The notes under the pieces were generated by a model that made no database searches, was not told where the DNA came from, and worked only from the letters and a program-made list of their open reading frames with translations. DNA of 64,000 nucleotides from Vibrio sp. MEBiC08052 (lineage in GTDB: Bacteria; Pseudomonadota; Gammaproteobacteria; Enterobacterales; Vibrionaceae), in NCBI RefSeq assembly GCF_001506075.1, contig NZ_KQ947475.1, positions 3,622,526 through 3,686,525 on the forward strand. Reading direction: 5' to 3'. The position numbers and the translations under genes are program-made. Positions 60,952 to 64,000 of the stretch are shown piece by piece. The number at the start of each line of letters is the position of its first letter. Position 1 is the stretch's first letter.

Positions 60952-61314
60952 TATTATGAATTCTCTATTTCCGAGGATGATTTGATTCACGCAGCCTTTA
61001 TGTTACACCAAATCACGGAACGTTATTTAGCCTGTACTCTACTCGTCTGTACTAATTACCTACCCAAATCCCACAATATTGAAAAACTGGGCAAACTCTG
61101 TTCGCAAATCGACCCTGAGTTTGCAACGATTTTCCCGATGGACAACAAATTCCACCGTCGTAGTTTTCGGCGTTTGCAACGCGCTTATATTGATGCCCGT
61201 TATTCGGAGCACTACGAAATTACCGCAGAAGAATTGAATTATCTGGTGGCAGAAGTCCGACGTTTACAGGCACTGGCGGAGCGGGTTTGTTTAGCGCAGA
61301 TTGATTCTGCCTAA
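60952..61314 (+). pseudogene. Truncated HEPN-domain copy of the MNT-HEPN gene
   Basis: From YYEFSISEDDLIHAAFMLHQ to the stop this matches the C-terminal ~110 residues of the protein at 42198-43076 (for example FPMDNKFHRRSFRRLQRAYI is identical). The nucleotidyltransferase part is missing, and upstream sequence continues the similarity only in a shifted frame. The sole open start is a TTG at 60982. The DNA is about 85-90% alike by eye. Probably inactive, although a free HEPN fragment could in principle be made. Confidence 0.8.
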
Positions 61315-61316
61315 TT

Positions 61317-61584
61317 ATTCTTCCTTGAATGGTTTTCTTTGTTGAGTGGTTAGTTTGAGTTGGGTGAAATCTTTTTAAAAAGCCAACTTGATCGATGTTC
61401 TCAGGGGGAAAAATCATGGAGGATTTTTCAGGATTGCTTGAGCAGGATGCGAATCAATCCGACCCTGATTATGCGTGCTGAACTTAAACCTAGGCCTTTT
61501 GGGGTACTTTTTCGGCCTTGAAAAAGTACCTGGGGCGCATTCGGAGATGTCGATGAAATCGGAGAAAGTCATTGCGTCCCAAAC
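61317..61584 (+). repeat. Repeat C/B, complete copy upstream of the bacteriocin
   Basis: Identical over at least 140 nt with 63801-64000. It contains a 21-codon mini-frame (61416-61481, MEDFSGLLEQDANQSDPDYA) behind CAGGGGG, and a perfect 11-bp hairpin GGTACTTTTTC / GAAAAAGTACC (61503-61530). Its 3' part is the B repeat found around HipBST. Confidence 0.85.
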
Positions 61585-61783
61585 CACAACCTAATGATAA
61601 TAAGCAGGAATTTACCCCGTCTTCCCTGTTACCCCCCATTCCAAAAATAACCACTCCCCATTAAAACCCCAAATTTAAACATGTTTTATAAATCCATTTG
61701 AGTGTAATTATTAATTCATATGAAAATAACCTTATCAATAAGCATCCATCGATAAAACAATCACGGCTCAGCCAACAACGTTA
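61585..61783. other. AT-rich spacer before the bacteriocin gene
   Basis: About 200 nt, presumably the bacteriocin promoter region. I saw no clear LexA box and no other gene. Confidence 0.4.
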
Positions 61784-63343
61784 ATGAACTATCAAACCAC
61801 TCAAATCTATAATCTGATGAGTTATGAATTTGCTCAAGTTGAAGGGGATTTTGCCTCCTTACGTGAGTCAGATGTGAAATCCGTTATCCCTGCCGGAATG
61901 CGCTTTGCAGATTTTCTTGAACAGCTGCGTAGCGGTCATCAGGTATTGCTGACTGATGTACCATCGATTCCGTTGCTGATCCGGGATCGGGATGAATGGG
62001 GCAATCAATATTGGCGAGTCAATCCTGCGATTGAGCCTCATCTCGACTTGCTGGCTAACAAGGCTTATACCGCCAGAGTTGAATGGGTCAATCATGGCAT
62101 TGGTTCAACTTATTCCGGCAGTGTGAATGCCTCTGTTTCTACCGAGCCTTATGTCGAACGCGAACCTGTGAAACTCACTTTAGCAGAGCGGCTGGTCAGG
62201 CAGCGTCAGGAGCGGTTACGGGAGCTGGATAAAATCCCACTGCCTTCATCCGCATGGCAGAACGCATTTAACAAGCCGCCCGTTAAACCCTCCCGTTTCG
62301 CCAAATCTGCGCTGGTGCCAAACGGTACGTGTGACATCGGTACACAAAGAGAGTCGCTTTCTGCGCTGGGGGATTATGCGGCTTATACACTGGCCGTCGG
62401 GCAGGGGATTAGTACCGTTTCTGAAGAAGCCTTTTTGACGCGTATTGGCGGCGCAGCGCTGGCAGAGCTGCCGGGACTGGCGATGAAAATCGTCGGAAGA
62501 GCTGGCATTCTGGCTGCATTTGTGCCGAACAAATTAGCGGACAGTACGCTCTACAGCGCTGCTGATATGAGTAATAAAGACACGGTTGAAACCAATATTC
62601 GCTTGGGTTTCAATACGGAAGGGCGAATTTACGGCTATCACGTCAATGGGACGAATATTCCTAAGCGTGAAGTAAAACGGGTCGGTGATAAATTTGTTGT
62701 TGAGTTAGAGCCGGATATCACCATTGAATGGGTGCCGATTAGCGGCGATTTTGGCGGTAAACCGATTCTGGTTAATCCCATCCCGGAGATGGAAAAGTAC
62801 GATATCTGGATCCATCCGCAAGCGGAGCAAAGGCAAGAGTTTGATAATACCTACATTACGCCAATTGCTGATGCGAATTTACAAGACTATATTCTGACCT
62901 TTCCGGCAGAGACTGGGTTACCACCGCTGTATGTGGTGTATAAAGAAAGCCCTCGCAACGAATCAGGTGTTGTGACTGGCAACGGTGAAGATATCACCGG
63001 CCTGTGGTTAGAAGCTGCCGGAAAAGAGTTAGGTGCGCCAGTGCCGTCGCAAATTGCGGATCAGCTTAGAGGCCAGAAGTTCGAAAGCTTTGACAATTTC
63101 AGGGAACGTTTTTGGTTGACTGTGAGTGAAGATGGAAATTTGTTATCGCAGTTTGCGTCAAAGAACCAACGATTAATCAAAAAAGGCCGTTCACCTTTTG
63201 CTTTACCTCAAGAACATGTTGGTAAAAGAAGTCGATATGAAATTCACCATGTAGAAGAAATTCAGCATGGCGGTAAAGTCTATGATGTTGATAATATGAG
63301 AGTTATGACACCTAAAAGTCATATAAATATCCATAGGAAATAA
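61784..63343 (+). CDS. S-type pyocin / colicin-E-type HNH DNase bacteriocin
   Basis: 519 aa. Residues 1-130 are an unassigned N-terminal domain without signal peptide or TonB box. About 200-260 is a hydrophobic, alanine-rich segment (YAAYTLAVGQGISTVSEEAF). About 265-385 is a pyocin-S-type domain (RLGFNTEGRIYGYHVNGTNI). The C-terminal ~125 residues closely follow the colicin E9 DNase (WLEAAGKELGAPVPSQIAD, FESFDNFRERFW), with HNH residues H488-H489, H513 and H517. It cuts DNA of competing cells; the immunity gene is 4 nt downstream. No lysis gene is seen, so delivery by a secretion system is possible. Confidence 0.9.
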   Translation: MNYQTTQIYNLMSYEFAQVEGDFASLRESDVKSVIPAGMRFADFLEQLRSGHQVLLTDVPSIPLLIRDRDEWGNQYWRVNPAIEPHLDLLANKAYTARVEWVNHGIGSTYSGSVNASVSTEPYVEREPVKLTLAERLVRQRQERLRELDKIPLPSSAWQNAFNKPPVKPSRFAKSALVPNGTCDIGTQRESLSALGDYAAYTLAVGQGISTVSEEAFLTRIGGAALAELPGLAMKIVGRAGILAAFVPNKLADSTLYSAADMSNKDTVETNIRLGFNTEGRIYGYHVNGTNIPKREVKRVGDKFVVELEPDITIEWVPISGDFGGKPILVNPIPEMEKYDIWIHPQAEQRQEFDNTYITPIADANLQDYILTFPAETGLPPLYVVYKESPRNESGVVTGNGEDITGLWLEAAGKELGAPVPSQIADQLRGQKFESFDNFRERFWLTVSEDGNLLSQFASKNQRLIKKGRSPFALPQEHVGKRSRYEIHHVEEIQHGGKVYDVDNMRVMTPKSHINIHRK

Positions 63344-63347
63344 CAAA

Positions 63348-63602
63348 ATGAAGTTAAAAGATAGCTTACATGATTATACAGAAGATGAGTTTCTAATTAC
63401 TTTGGAATGGTTCTGGGATGGTGAAGGTTCGGAAGATGAAGAAGATGAATTTGTCTATCAGTTCAATCAGATCGTACTCCATCCAGAGAAAAGCGCTCTA
63501 TTAACTCATCCAAAATCACACCAAGAAGATTCTCCCGAAGGTGTTATTCAAGAGTTGAAACGATGGTATGCTGAACAAGGCTTGCCATGCTTTAAGGACT
63601 GA
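63348..63602 (+). CDS. Colicin/pyocin DNase immunity protein (Im family)
   Basis: 84 aa, very acidic. Im-family pattern: LKDSLHDYTEDEFLITLEWF, an acidic helix (GEGSEDEEDEF), then EDSPEGVIQELKRWYAEQGL and a C-terminal GLPCFKD like GKSGFKQ in Im9. It binds an exosite beside the DNase active site and protects the producer. The start lies 4 nt after the toxin stop. A dead homologue with two nonsense codons lies at 41896-42063. Confidence 0.93.
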   Translation: MKLKDSLHDYTEDEFLITLEWFWDGEGSEDEEDEFVYQFNQIVLHPEKSALLTHPKSHQEDSPEGVIQELKRWYAEQGLPCFKD

Positions 63603-63624
63603 TTCGGTCTTTTTAATTTCCAGC

Positions 63625-63797
63625 CTTGGGCTCCCGAATTTGACGCACAATTTCTTTCTGCGGTTTCAGCGGCATTCGTGATCAGTGCGCCAGTAACTCT
63701 TGCAAAGATGCAAGCGTAACCAGAAAATCTTTTTGTTTGGCTTGGCCGTGCGCTCTCCAGAACCAGCTTTTACGGGCGTCCTGCCCGGAAAAGCTTA
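63625..63797 (+). repeat. Repeat A, copy 3
   Basis: Begins about 20 nt after the immunity stop. Hairpin GTAACTCTTGCA / TGCAAGCGTAAC (63693-63720) has one mismatch and an AAGA loop; the second hairpin AGCTTTTACGGGC / GCCCGGAAAAGCT is present. It runs directly into repeat C copy 2. Confidence 0.82.
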
Positions 63798-63800
63798 ATC

Positions 63801-64000
63801 ATTCTTCCTTGAATGGTTTTCTTGGTTGGGTGGTTAATTTGAATAGAGTGAAATCTTTTTAAAAAGCCAAATTGATCGATGTTCTCAGGGGGAAAAATCA
63901 TGGAGGATTTTTCAGGATTGCTTGAGCAGGATGCGAATCAATCCGACCCTGATTATGCGTGCTGAACTTAAACCTAGGCCTTTTGGGGTACTTTTTCGGC
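63801..64000 (+). repeat. Repeat C, copy 2, cut by the window edge
   Basis: The last 140 or so bases are identical to 61378-61516, including the mini-frame starting at 63900. In the first copy a bacteriocin gene starts about 270 nt further on, so another module may start just past the window. Confidence 0.88.

Noticed and set aside
60770..60985. 71-codon open frame before the truncated HEPN gene
   Set aside because: It looks like shifted remnant sequence of the same HEPN gene rather than a gene of its own.
1..64000. CRISPR arrays, transposase genes, tRNA or rRNA genes
   Set aside because: I looked for spaced direct repeats, transposase motifs and RNA gene signatures and found none that I could support. 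The repeats seen are dispersed, not arrays.

Overview
The window looks like one arm of a Vibrio genome, most likely the second chromosome. From memory, the left third follows the gene order of V. cholerae chromosome II around VCA0055-VCA0081: DUF523/DUF1722, MerR and photolyase; L,D-transpeptidase and Lpp; a DEAD-box helicase; pstSCAB; a ShyA-type endopeptidase; a GGDEF/EAL protein. An NhaD antiporter, an OmpU-like porin, a DUF3103 protein and many chemotaxis and c-di-GMP proteins fit a marine Vibrionaceae. No rRNA, tRNA or CRISPR array was recognised.

Layout. 1-2.7 kb: two TPR/GGDEF proteins, one with an intact-looking but truncated cyclase domain and one with a decayed domain. 3.1-7.7 kb: a photolyase operon with a putative MerR operator, then an L,D-transpeptidase facing an Lpp-type lipoprotein that is its likely substrate. 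8-11.2 kb: an RNA helicase and a chemoreceptor. 11.4-15.2 kb: pstSCAB with Pho boxes and an attenuator between pstS and pstC. 15.2-23.7 kb: a YjiH-type membrane protein, a small CBM48 protein, the M23 endopeptidase, a GGDEF/EAL protein, a porin and acpH. An apparently unannotated structured small RNA with a sigma-54 promoter lies beside the porin. 23.7-36.9 kb: transporters, LysR regulators, acetyltransferases, azlCD, nhaD, two LysE exporters and marC.

37.2-49.0 kb is an accessory island, mostly AT-rich. It holds an alpha/beta hydrolase, HipBA with four operators, a GNAT/DUF1778 toxin-antitoxin pair plus a decayed second copy, remnants of a colicin-type DNase and its immunity gene, a fused nucleotidyltransferase-HEPN protein, and two minus-strand integron gene cassettes joined by a 57-bp attC site. 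An AbiEi-like/Fic pair and a tripartite HipBST system follow. Related repeat elements lie between these modules.

49.0-59.3 kb returns to core metabolism: the lctP-lutABC lactate operon with a divergent LysR regulator, a two-gene spermidine-synthase-like unit, an AEC carrier and an SLC13 transporter. 59.3-64 kb is a second accessory stretch: a self-inhibited Fic protein, a truncated HEPN copy, and an intact S-type pyocin/colicin-E-like DNase with its immunity gene. The repeat upstream of that bacteriocin recurs at the right edge, which suggests a further module just outside the window.

The most noteworthy observations are the sigma-54 small RNA, the integron cassettes with exactly matching core sites, the repeat family with a compensatory-changing hairpin, and the paired HipB operators.
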